Below the pieces are notes generated by a model that did no database searches, was not told the DNA's origin, and saw nothing but the letters and a program-made list of their open reading frames with translations. A stretch of 8,893 bases of DNA, taken from the NCBI GenBank assembly GCA_947071365.1, contig CAMTFT010000046.1, positions 1 to 8,893 of the forward strand. The letters are read 5' to 3'. The position numbers and the translations under genes are program-made. Source of the DNA: an uncultured bacterium (lineage in GTDB: Bacteria; Bacillota; Clostridia; Lachnospirales; Lachnospiraceae). This document shows positions 1 through 5,928 of the stretch, one piece after another. Numbering within the stretch: the stretch's first letter is position 1; every line of letters starts with the position of its first letter.

Positions 1-237
1 CACCATAGCCACCTTTTTGCCCTTCGCAGTTTCCTCAAAAGCCATCTCGCATCGTTTTGCTTCCTGCGTCATGGGCGTAGTCAAAAATTCCTTTCCCGGA
101 TACGTTTCCCTCAGAAGATTTACGTAGACTGTGTAGCCGATGATCGTATCGCATTCCTTCAGAATATTGTCGGCCTTTACACACATCATCTCCGGTTCCC
201 CTGGGCCCATTCCTACCACATACAACTTATTCTTCAA
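1..237 (-). CDS. cbiH: Cobalt-precorrin-3 C17-methyltransferase CbiH, N-terminal part (cut by left window edge)
   Basis: Seventy-nine codons run open to the left edge, so the C-terminal two thirds or so is missing. The start is TTG at 237-235, read as Met-Lys-Asn-Lys-Leu-Tyr. It is chosen because a GGAGG (245-249) sits 7 bases upstream and the family begins with this LYVVGxGPG strand. The N-terminal SAM-binding loop is VVGMGPGEPEMM. It is followed by the KADNILKECDTIIGYTVYV segment, typical of CbiH/CobJ, where a Gly-Tyr follows the second beta strand. The family enzyme methylates C17 and drives ring contraction of cobalt-precorrin-3 to cobalt-precorrin-4, using SAM, in the cytoplasm. The start overlaps the end of cbiG by 11 bases, implying translational coupling. 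A Cys-Val stands where most relatives have Thr-Leu after the glycine-rich loop. The assignment rests only on the N-terminus, so another methyltransferase of the same fold is possible but less likely in this context. Confidence 0.87.
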   Translation of the reverse strand, partial: MKNKLYVVGMGPGEPEMMCVKADNILKECDTIIGYTVYVNLLRETYPGKEFLTTPMTQEAKRCEMAFEETAKGKKVAMV

Positions 238-1471
238 AGCGTACCCTCCATTCCCGTACCGCAAGCGCTGCGGTCACGCCGTTTTCTGCATATTTTTCTC
301 TGATCAACCTTGCATTCTTCCCCGCTGCCAGCAGCGCCGACCGTTCACAGACATTGTCAACGCCCGTTGTCTGCCGGACAAATTCCGACGACCTGAAATC
401 GCCCTCCACCTGCAGGAGTTCCCCGGCTGAATACGTCGCAAAATCTATTCCATACGTTCTGCACAGCTCCAAAATCCCCGGTTCATCCTTTTTTAGATCA
501 ATAGAGGCTGCCAGTCCAATTGCCTTTTTCGGTATCCGCTGCTCCGCCAGCAACTTTTCCACTGTCCGCCGGATATCCTCTGCCGATTTTCCTCTCCGGC
601 AGCCAACGCCAAGCACCACATTTGGCGGAATCAGATGCAGGACTGTTCCATCCTGGCTGCTCAGATATTCCGAAAGTTCCTGCTGCGTGGGCGCGGATTC
701 CGAGATCCATATGATATGGGCTGCTTTCTGCACTGCATGGCTCCGCTTTTTATCTTCCGGCAATCTCTGACCAGCGCAGCTTATATTTCCGCTTTCTGTT
801 AATTTCTGCTCCGTCGGATTCATGTCTATCGATCTTCGCTCCGCCGGGTTCATATTCATCAGCCTCAGCTCCGCCGGAATTTTCCCTTCTATCCGCCCGG
901 TGCAGCACACTCCCACGTCTTCTCCCCTGAGAATCGCCGCCGCAATCTTCTTGGCGGCCTGCATGGAGCCGATTGCCAGATTGTTCTTTTTCGCAAAAAC
1001 ATCCACCGCAATCTTTCCATTGACATCGGAAGCTGTCGTGATTACGGGAACTGCCCCTATCCGTGACGCTACCTCCAGAGCAAACTCATTTGCCCCACCA
1101 ATATGGCCGGAAATCAGGGAGATCACAAACTGTCCCATCTCATCAATGACGAGCACCGCAGGATCAGAGGTCTTGCTCCTTAGAAAAGGAGCGATCGTTC
1201 GCACTGCAATTCCGCAGGCGCCGATAAAAATGATACAGTCGGCCTGCTCAAAGCATTTTCCACACCACGTTTTCAGATCCTTTTCGTACCACAGGATCTC
1301 GCACATCTCCTGACCTGCTTTTTCCACAGGCATCGTTCTGCTTTCTCCGCTGGACTCCTTCACCGTTTCTGTCTGCCTGCTTTCTCTCTCAAGCTCCCGC
1401 CCGATTTTGCCGGCAAGTTCCCGGCCCCGCTGCGTAAATGCGGCAATTCCTATTCTATGCGTCTTTCTCAC
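227..1471 (-). CDS. cbiG: Cobalt-precorrin-5A hydrolase CbiG
   Basis: The family enzyme opens the delta-lactone of cobalt-precorrin-5A and releases the two-carbon fragment as acetaldehyde, giving cobalt-precorrin-5B, the substrate of CbiD. The protein has 414 residues and a GTG start. An N-terminal IGIAAFTQRGRELA strand is followed by the central domain with FIGACGIAVRTIAP (82-95), SGHIGGAN (121-128) and TTASDVNGK (145-153). The C-terminal CobE-like domain carries GVGCRRG (288-294), SIDLKKDEPG (323-332) and TGVDNVCERSAL (369-380). Two hydrophilic stretches look inserted relative to usual CbiG: residues about 28-55, and about 200-250, the latter containing a 10-residue repeat (MNPAE/MNPTE). 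The GTG at 1471 overlaps the TGA of cbiF (GTGA). Its Shine-Dalgarno is weak (AGGGA close to the start), so coupling to cbiF translation is likely. The next in-frame Met lies past the conserved first strand, which supports the GTG. Confidence 0.95.
   Translation of the reverse strand: MRKTHRIGIAAFTQRGRELAGKIGRELERESRQTETVKESSGESRTMPVEKAGQEMCEILWYEKDLKTWCGKCFEQADCIIFIGACGIAVRTIAPFLRSKTSDPAVLVIDEMGQFVISLISGHIGGANEFALEVASRIGAVPVITTASDVNGKIAVDVFAKKNNLAIGSMQAAKKIAAAILRGEDVGVCCTGRIEGKIPAELRLMNMNPAERRSIDMNPTEQKLTESGNISCAGQRLPEDKKRSHAVQKAAHIIWISESAPTQQELSEYLSSQDGTVLHLIPPNVVLGVGCRRGKSAEDIRRTVEKLLAEQRIPKKAIGLAASIDLKKDEPGILELCRTYGIDFATYSAGELLQVEGDFRSSEFVRQTTGVDNVCERSALLAAGKNARLIREKYAENGVTAALAVREWRVRFEE
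245..249 (-). promoter_or_regulatory. Ribosome binding site that fixes the TTG start of cbiH
   Basis: The minus strand reads TGGAGGGTACGCTTTG. The GGAGG core lies inside the last codons of cbiG and is 7 bases before the TTG at 237. No ATG or GTG in this frame lies at a comparable distance, so the site decides the start. Confidence 0.75.
809..877 (-). repeat. Degenerate 30-bp tandem repeat inside cbiG
   Basis: On the plus strand CTCCGTCGG (809), CTCCGCCGG (839) and CTCCGCCGG (869) recur at exactly 30-base spacing. Units 809-838 and 839-868 agree at 20 of 30 positions by hand count. The third copy is visible only for 9 bases. In the protein this gives 10-residue units, LRLMNMNPAE then RRSIDMNPTE, then a faded QKLTESGNIS. 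The repeat keeps the reading frame and falls in the interdomain insertion. Confidence 0.75.
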
Positions 1472-2235
1472 TCCCTGCTCGCCGTTGCCTGACGGAATTC
1501 CGTCGTGAAAGCAGGATGGTACAGCTCTGAGCGATTGTATCCCGCCTGTGCCACCGTATCTCCCACAATGATCAGCGCCGTCTTCGTCACATTATTTTCT
1601 CTTGCACACTGTGCCAGCGTTCCCACCGTACACGTATAGCTGCGTTCATCCGGCCACGTTGCCTTGTAGACGATCGCTGCGGGTGTGTTTTCCGTGTATC
1701 CGCCAGCAATCAGCCGTTCGCTGAGCTTTTCCAGCATTCCCGTGCTTAAGAAAATCACCATCGTAGAGCCGTGGGAAGCCAGCTTTGCGATCTCTTCCCG
1801 TTCCGGCACCGGCGTCCTGCCCGCCATCCTCGTAATAATAACTGTTTGGGAAATTCCCGGCAGCGTGTACTCGAGATTCAGCGCAGAGGCCGCTCCGCAG
1901 AACGCGCTGACTCCGGGACAATAATCGTACGCGATGCCCGCCTCATCCAGCAAATCCATCTGCTCACGGATCGCGCCGTATACACAGGGATCTCCTGTAT
2001 GCAGCCGCACCGTCGTCCATCCCTTTTTTTCCGCGTCCTTCATCACGTCAATGACCTCTTCCAGTGTCATTTTAGCGCTGTCATAGACGATACAGCCTTC
2101 TTTTTTATAGTCCAACAGCTCGGGATTCACGAGGGAACCGGCATAGATGATCACATCCGCCTCTCCCAGCAGCCTGCTGCCCCGCACTGTGATCAGATCA
2201 GAAGCGCCGCTTCCCGCCCCCACAAAATGAATCAT
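1468..2235 (-). CDS. cbiF: Cobalt-precorrin-4 C11-methyltransferase CbiF
   Basis: SAM-dependent tetrapyrrole methylase that methylates C11 of cobalt-precorrin-4 to give cobalt-precorrin-5A, the substrate of the adjacent cbiG product. The 255-residue length is normal. The N-terminal glycine loop is HFVGAGSGASDLITV (3-17), followed by the CbiF/CobM signature VIIYAGSLVNPELL (28-41). LHTGDPCVYGAIREQMD (78-94) and CPGVSAFCGAASALNLEYTLPG (106-127, shown here only as key blocks CPGVSAF and LEYTLPG) are the second SAM and substrate elements. The loop reads GSGAS where many homologues have GPGDP, a variant I believe occurs in clostridial relatives. The ATG overlaps the stop of cbiL as ATGA, with AAAGGAGG 7 bases upstream. 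The end overlaps the GTG of cbiG by 4 bases. Confidence 0.96.
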   Translation of the reverse strand: MIHFVGAGSGASDLITVRGSRLLGEADVIIYAGSLVNPELLDYKKEGCIVYDSAKMTLEEVIDVMKDAEKKGWTTVRLHTGDPCVYGAIREQMDLLDEAGIAYDYCPGVSAFCGAASALNLEYTLPGISQTVIITRMAGRTPVPEREEIAKLASHGSTMVIFLSTGMLEKLSERLIAGGYTENTPAAIVYKATWPDERSYTCTVGTLAQCARENNVTKTALIIVGDTVAQAGYNRSELYHPAFTTEFRQATASRE

Positions 2236-2921
2236 TCCTTTGCCTCCTTTGCAATAATCAGGGAATAATACCCCGCATCATCCGGAATTTCATCTACGCT
2301 GCAATACACATGCTCCGTCTCCATTCCGCAGTTTTCCACCATCACCACATCTCTGCCGCTCTTCTTTAAGATTTCTTTTACCTGGCCCATCTTTTTGCCG
2401 GATTTCATCAGCACGTAATTACCCGGAAGATCCAGCTCACAGTCAAGCCTGTGAACCGCCGGCAGTACGTGAAGCTGCTCACTCCATTCCACCAGAGAAA
2501 TATTCGCCCGGGCCGCTGCCGCGCAGAAAGAGGTGATACCACTCACCAGCTCTGTCACATAGCCTCTTTTTTCAATTCGCTTCTGTACATACATGTACGT
2601 AGAATACACGGTAGGATCTCCCAACGTCAGAAATACTACATTTTTTCCCTGTTTCAGATAAGATTCTATCGTATCTGCGGCTTTTTCATGGTTGCGGTCC
2701 ATTTCTTCCTTATCGTGAATCATCGGCATCACTACCGGCACCAATTCCTTCCCAGCCAGCTCCGGCACTGCCTGCACCGCTATCTGATACGCCACAGTCT
2801 CCTGCGCTACAGGGCCGGGCACTGCGATCACTTCATTTTCCTGAATCAGACGCACTGCCTTCAGCGTCATATATTCCGGGTCTCCTGGTCCCACACCTAC
2901 TCCATATAAAATTCCTGACAT
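2232..2921 (-). CDS. cbiL: Cobalt-precorrin-2 C20-methyltransferase CbiL
   Basis: Transfers a methyl group from SAM to C20 of cobalt-precorrin-2, the first committed ring methylation of the anaerobic branch, in the cytoplasm. With the start at 2921 the protein has 229 residues, the usual size. Visible blocks are LYGVGVGPGDPEYMTLKA (5-22, SAM loop), FLTLGDPTVYSTYMY (97-111), SGITSFCAAAARANISL (127-143) and LMKSGKKM (171-178). The start is ATG 2921-2919 because AGGAGG lies 8 bases upstream and the protein then begins, as the family does, just before the glycine loop. An upstream in-frame ATG at 2966 would add 15 charged residues (MGKKIDGKRIQEDNG) with no ribosome binding site, and lies inside the preceding small gene. 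The end overlaps cbiF by ATGA. CobI of the aerobic route is the same family, but cbiD and cbiG here point to the cobalt-bearing substrate. Confidence 0.95.
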   Translation of the reverse strand: MSGILYGVGVGPGDPEYMTLKAVRLIQENEVIAVPGPVAQETVAYQIAVQAVPELAGKELVPVVMPMIHDKEEMDRNHEKAADTIESYLKQGKNVVFLTLGDPTVYSTYMYVQKRIEKRGYVTELVSGITSFCAAAARANISLVEWSEQLHVLPAVHRLDCELDLPGNYVLMKSGKKMGQVKEILKKSGRDVVMVENCGMETEHVYCSVDEIPDDAGYYSLIIAKEAKE

Positions 2922-2929
2922 TCCGTTAT

Positions 2930-2935
2930 CCTCCT
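2930..2935 (-). promoter_or_regulatory. Ribosome binding site of cbiL (decides start at 2921)
   Basis: A perfect AGGAGG on the minus strand with an 8-base spacer (ATAACGGA) to ATG. It lies 16-21 bases past the stop of the 36-codon gene at 2951, so cbiL has its own site rather than depending on read-through from the longer possible start at 2966. Confidence 0.85.
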
Positions 2936-2950
2936 GTATTCTCTTTCCGT

Positions 2951-3061
2951 CTATTTTTTTGCCCATTTCATCAGTTTATCCCATATATCGTCCGTTCCAA
3001 ACACCAGAACTGCAACTAAAAAAATAGCTGCCGCCAATACACATTTTAATATCCGTTTCAT
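2951..3061 (-). CDS. Small single-pass membrane protein, 36 aa, function unknown
   Basis: A short gene lies between the phosphatase-cbiD fusion and cbiL. Its ATG overlaps the fusion stop codon as ATGA. AAGGAGG lies 7 bases upstream, the same arrangement as the enzyme genes of this operon, so translation is well supported. The product begins with a positive MKRILK, continues into a hydrophobic helix at about residues 8-21 (VLAAAIFLVAVLVF) and ends in an amphipathic, Trp- and Lys-containing tail (GTDDIWDKLMKWAKK). No cleavage site of the AXA type follows the helix, so a membrane-anchored peptide with a 15-residue tail is the likely form. Topology by the positive-inside rule is ambiguous because both ends carry lysines. 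I do not recognise a family. It is far too small for CbiN (about 100 aa, two helices). Its place in the operon suggests a role linked to cobalamin synthesis or cobalt entry, but that is inference. Confidence 0.72.
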   Translation of the reverse strand: MKRILKCVLAAAIFLVAVLVFGTDDIWDKLMKWAKK

Positions 3062-5181
3062 TTTTCGTCCTCCTTCGCCGCATCTAAGGAAACATCCAGC
3101 AAACCATTCTGCCTGATGATCTTCTCCATCATCGCTTCAGCACCCTTCGTCTCTCCCAGATATCCGTATTGATTGGAGAAAAGAACCACCTCTGTCTCAA
3201 GCGCTCCCTGGCACCTTTTCTGCAAATGGAATTGGATGCGATTCAAACTCTCCGCCATGGTCTCTTCCAGAAGGCCCTCTTCCTTAAGAATTCCGACAGC
3301 CTCCTCCGTCGTATTCGTTCCCAGAAGCCGCACGGCGATCTCCATGGCCGCTGCCATATCCCGCTGCCCTGATGCGCCGCCGCATTGATTCCTGCCATGC
3401 ATGTCCGACTCCTGATGCACCTGCACATCCTGCTGCATCTCCCTTTCCTGCTGCGCTGACGTATCCTTCTGCACCTTCGCCTGCCTCTTCTCCTGCATAG
3501 CCCGCACAGCCTGCTGCATCTCCCTTTCCTGCTGCGCTGATGCATCCTTCTGCACCTTCGCTTGCCTCTTCTCCTGCATAGCCCGCACAGCCTGAGCTGC
3601 AATCAGCTCCGCCCGGCAATCCGCATGAGCAGAGTGCGTATTCATAACGCCGCCGGAAACCTTGATAAACTTCCCGATATGAGCCACAAACAGGATGCCC
3701 TTCACCCCAAGCTCCGATGCCATATCAAGAATTTCTCCCACGTAATTGCTGCATTTCATGGAATGCTCCGCATCCAGGGCTTTTGACAGCTCCCTGCGCC
3801 GGATAAAATCAGCCCCATAATTTCCCGGAGTGATCAGCAGGTATTTTTCTCCGTTTTCAAACTTCTGCTTCATCTCGACACGGATACTGGCGATCAGCGC
3901 CTCCTCACTCATCGGAACGACAATCCCGCTGGTGCCAAGGATCGAAATACCTCCCACGATTCCGATGTGGGGGTTAAACGTCTTCTTTGCAATCTCTTCC
4001 CCCGCCGGAACCGAAATCGTAATCCTTATTTTCCCGGTGTATTCATATGACTCACAGACCGCTTCGACCTCCCGGGTAATCATTTCCCGGGGCACACGGT
4101 TGATGGCCGCCGCCCCCACAGGCTGTTCCAGCCCCGGCTTTGTGACCCGGCCAACACCAATTCCACCATCAAGGATGACCTGACTCTCCCTGTTCTTTCT
4201 GGCACTGTCTGCCTGATGATCCGCAACCTTCACATGACTTTCCGAAGCGTCCTGCTGCTGATCGCCTGTCTCTCCTGCAGCCGCGTCCACCTTCTCCGCC
4301 TTTGCATATACGAGAATTCCATCCGTGGCATCCGGGTCATCACCTGCATATTTCCGCACGGCGCAACTGGCTGAATTTCCTGTGATACGCTGTTCCAGAA
4401 CTGGCAGATGCAGCCGTACGCCCTTCGGCGTCATCAGATCCGCCCAGCCGCAGCTTCGTCCGGTCAGCAGCATTTCCGCTGCCGCCTTCGCCGCTGCCGC
4501 CGCACAGCTTCCAGTGGTATAACCACAGCGCAGCCTTTTATTTTTCTTCATCACGAACTGCTCCTCAATGCCTGTTGCATCCTCCCCAAACAGCGGATGG
4601 ATGTCACAGAGCAGGAAAGCATTTTTGCCGGAAGGATCGTTTTGCAGCTCCACCGCAAATCCCTGGGCGTTTTTTACCTGCCATTCAAAATAATCTTTGT
4701 GCGGATGAGAATATCGATCCAACACAGCCATAATGGTGCCGCCGTGAACCACAAAAGCCGCTGACTCACACGACTTTTCCTCCGCCTGACGGCATCCCTC
4801 CAGAAACGCCCGGCAGCATCTGTCACAGAATTCCTCCCGGCTCTCGCCTCCGGGGAAAGCCAGCGTCCCACCGCTGTCGATCCACCTCTGATAATCTGCA
4901 TTACCCTGCAGCTCCTGATAATTCCTGTATTCAAATTCACCGAAATCGCATTCCCGAAGATCCGAAAGTACGACCTTTTCCTTCTCCGGGAACAGAATCC
5001 CTGCCGTCTGACAGCACCTCTTAAGCGGACTGACAAATACCATTTTCGGCACCGGACATCTGCCCCGGACAAGCCGAAGCTCCTGCACGGCCTCCTGTGT
5101 CAGCTCCTCATCCGTCTTTCCGACATAGCGGTGCTCCAGATTGCCTGCGGTACTGCCATGCCGAATCAGAAAAACCTTCAT
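3058..5181 (-). CDS. cbiD: Fusion of CobC-like histidine phosphatase and cobalt-precorrin-5B C1-methyltransferase CbiD
   Basis: One uninterrupted frame of 707 residues. Residues 1-190 are a histidine phosphatase: FLIRHGSTAGN (catalytic R7-H8), SPLKRCCQTA (R55), ECDFGEFE, and VVHGGTIMAVL (H146). This matches CobC-type alpha-ribazole-5'-phosphate phosphatases, although other phosphate esters are possible. Residues from about 211 are CbiD, which methylates C1 of cobalt-precorrin-5B with SAM: RCGYTTGSCAAAAAKAA, AGDDPDATDG, GVGRVTKPGL (342-351), PHIGIVGGISILGTSGIV, KCSNYVGEILD and GKFIKVSGGVMNTHS. CbiD is usually about 360-380 residues; here it is about 497. The excess lies in a hydrophilic insert at about 298-335 and a repeat-built insert at about 531-607. 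The start at 5181 is preferred because the protein then opens with MKVFLIRHG, 4 bases after the cbiC stop, behind a weak GGGGA. An in-frame ATG at 5202 overlaps cbiC and has no ribosome binding site. Confidence 0.93.
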   Translation of the reverse strand: MKVFLIRHGSTAGNLEHRYVGKTDEELTQEAVQELRLVRGRCPVPKMVFVSPLKRCCQTAGILFPEKEKVVLSDLRECDFGEFEYRNYQELQGNADYQRWIDSGGTLAFPGGESREEFCDRCCRAFLEGCRQAEEKSCESAAFVVHGGTIMAVLDRYSHPHKDYFEWQVKNAQGFAVELQNDPSGKNAFLLCDIHPLFGEDATGIEEQFVMKKNKRLRCGYTTGSCAAAAAKAAAEMLLTGRSCGWADLMTPKGVRLHLPVLEQRITGNSASCAVRKYAGDDPDATDGILVYAKAEKVDAAAGETGDQQQDASESHVKVADHQADSARKNRESQVILDGGIGVGRVTKPGLEQPVGAAAINRVPREMITREVEAVCESYEYTGKIRITISVPAGEEIAKKTFNPHIGIVGGISILGTSGIVVPMSEEALIASIRVEMKQKFENGEKYLLITPGNYGADFIRRRELSKALDAEHSMKCSNYVGEILDMASELGVKGILFVAHIGKFIKVSGGVMNTHSAHADCRAELIAAQAVRAMQEKRQAKVQKDASAQQEREMQQAVRAMQEKRQAKVQKDTSAQQEREMQQDVQVHQESDMHGRNQCGGASGQRDMAAAMEIAVRLLGTNTTEEAVGILKEEGLLEETMAESLNRIQFHLQKRCQGALETEVVLFSNQYGYLGETKGAEAMMEKIIRQNGLLDVSLDAAKEDEK
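3069..3075 (-). promoter_or_regulatory. Ribosome binding site of the 36-aa gene
   Basis: AAGGAGG with a 7-base spacer (ACGAAAA) to the ATG at 3061. It lies in the last codons of cbiD (Ala-Lys-Glu-Asp-Glu-Lys). Some Lys/Glu codons could give such a string by chance, but the match and spacing are both near ideal. Confidence 0.7.
3430..3591 (-). repeat. Two tandem copies of an 81-bp unit inside the cbiD domain
   Basis: Copies at 3430-3510 and 3511-3591 abut exactly and differ at 3 of 81 bases by hand comparison. Only one difference changes the protein (Thr against Ala), and the frame is kept. Each unit encodes 27 residues, beginning AVRAMQEKRQAKVQKD and ending SAQQEREMQQ, rich in Gln, Lys, Glu and Arg and suggestive of a charged helix or coiled coil. 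A decayed third unit (DVQVHQESDMHGR) follows in the protein, at about 3390-3429. The block separates the conserved MNTHS motif from the C-terminal LLGTNTTEEAVGIL segment of CbiD. Confidence 0.95.
4561..4566 (-). promoter_or_regulatory. Possible internal ribosome binding site before the CbiD domain
   Basis: GAGGAG on the minus strand lies 9 bases before an in-frame ATG at 4551-4549, which opens MKKNKRLRCGYTTG, exactly where stand-alone CbiD proteins begin. Starting there would yield a 497-residue CbiD without the phosphatase. The bases also encode Glu-Glu, so chance is a real alternative. Confidence 0.4.
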
Positions 5182-5185
5182 CCTC

Positions 5186-5842
5186 TTATCCCCGGCTTCC
5201 ATCTAACTGATATAAAAGTGCGTTGCAGATGCAGGCGGCCACGTTGCTCCCGCCCTTTCTTCCCCGGGCTACGATGTACGGCACATCCGTCTGCATGATC
5301 AGCTCCTTTGCCTGCACCACATTGACGAATCCCACCGGAACGCCGATGATCAGCTCCGGCCGGAAGGTTCCCGACTGAATCAGTTCATATAGACGGATCA
5401 ACGCTGTCGGCGCATTTCCCACCGCATAGATAAGCGGCCTTTTCAGTCGTGATGCCTTGTCCACACAGACAGAAGCCCTCGTCACGCCAAGGCGCTTTGC
5501 CTCCTCGGCCACATCCTCGTCCCCGATAAAGCAGTGGGCTTCTCCGCCGGCCAGGCTAAGGCTCCTCTTATTGATGCCGGAAAGGGCCATCGTCGTATCC
5601 GTCACGATCCATGCACCGCCGCGAAGCGCCTCCTGCGCCCGCTTCACTGCACCCTCCGAAAAACAGAGATTGTCAATATACTCAAAATCCGCCGATGTAT
5701 GAATAACTCTCTTAATAATCATTGCCCGTTCATCCTCCGGAATGCGGCTGCCCGCCTCCTTCGAAATGATCTCAAAGCTCCGGCGCTCGATCTCCATTGG
5801 GCCGAGACGCTCAATATCATCCAGGGTAATCCGATCCATCAT
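5186..5842 (-). CDS. cbiC: Cobalt-precorrin-8 methylmutase CbiC
   Basis: Moves the methyl group from C11 to C12 of cobalt-precorrin-8 to form cobyrinate, the last step of ring construction. The 218-residue length is near the family norm. The motifs are all present: KRVIHTSADFEY with the catalytic H48, TDTTMALSGINK (81-92), YAVGNAPTALIRL (139-151), IIGVPVGFVNVVQAKE (165-180) and ARGRKGGSNVAACICNALLY (192-211). AGGAGG at 5848-5853 is 5 bases from the ATG at 5842 and 8 bases from the next ATG at 5839, so either of the two adjacent Met codons may be used. The gene ends 4 bases before the preferred start of the phosphatase-CbiD fusion, and is separated from cbiP by a 74-base gap containing a direct repeat. 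No unusual insertion is seen, in contrast to CbiD, CbiG and CobD. Confidence 0.97.
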   Translation of the reverse strand: MMDRITLDDIERLGPMEIERRSFEIISKEAGSRIPEDERAMIIKRVIHTSADFEYIDNLCFSEGAVKRAQEALRGGAWIVTDTTMALSGINKRSLSLAGGEAHCFIGDEDVAEEAKRLGVTRASVCVDKASRLKRPLIYAVGNAPTALIRLYELIQSGTFRPELIIGVPVGFVNVVQAKELIMQTDVPYIVARGRKGGSNVAACICNALLYQLDGSRG

Positions 5843-5852
5843 ATTTTCCTCC

Positions 5853-5928
5853 TGTCATCCATCGTATACTGTGCTTTTGTCTTCCTTCTACATGTCACTC
5901 ATTGTATACTATACTTCTATATTCCTTC
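5853..5928. repeat. Imperfect 36-bp direct repeat in the cbiP-cbiC gap
   Basis: Copies at 5853-5888 and 5893-5928, offset by 40 bases, share 28 of 36 positions by hand alignment, including TGTCA, GTATACT and TTCCTTC blocks. On the coding strand the first copy covers the last three codons and the stop of cbiP, and the second ends just before the AGGAGG of cbiC. Each contains the palindrome GTATAC. No paired -35 and -10 boxes or terminator hairpin are convincing, so the stretch may be an old duplication rather than a control site. Confidence 0.65.

Noticed and set aside
3430..3591. CRISPR-like repeat array
   Set aside because: The 81-bp units abut with no spacers and are in frame within a coding sequence.
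3243..3619. Two long minus-strand frames rich in Arg/Cys or Ala/Gly across the repeat block
   Set aside because: They are out-of-frame readings of the 81-bp repeats within cbiD; the repeat length, a multiple of three, keeps all frames open. The cbiD frame carries the conserved motifs.
5182..5202. ATG at 5202 as the start of the phosphatase-CbiD fusion
   Set aside because: The bases before it carry no ribosome binding site, it would overlap cbiC, and it adds seven residues ahead of the usual MKVFLIRHG opening.
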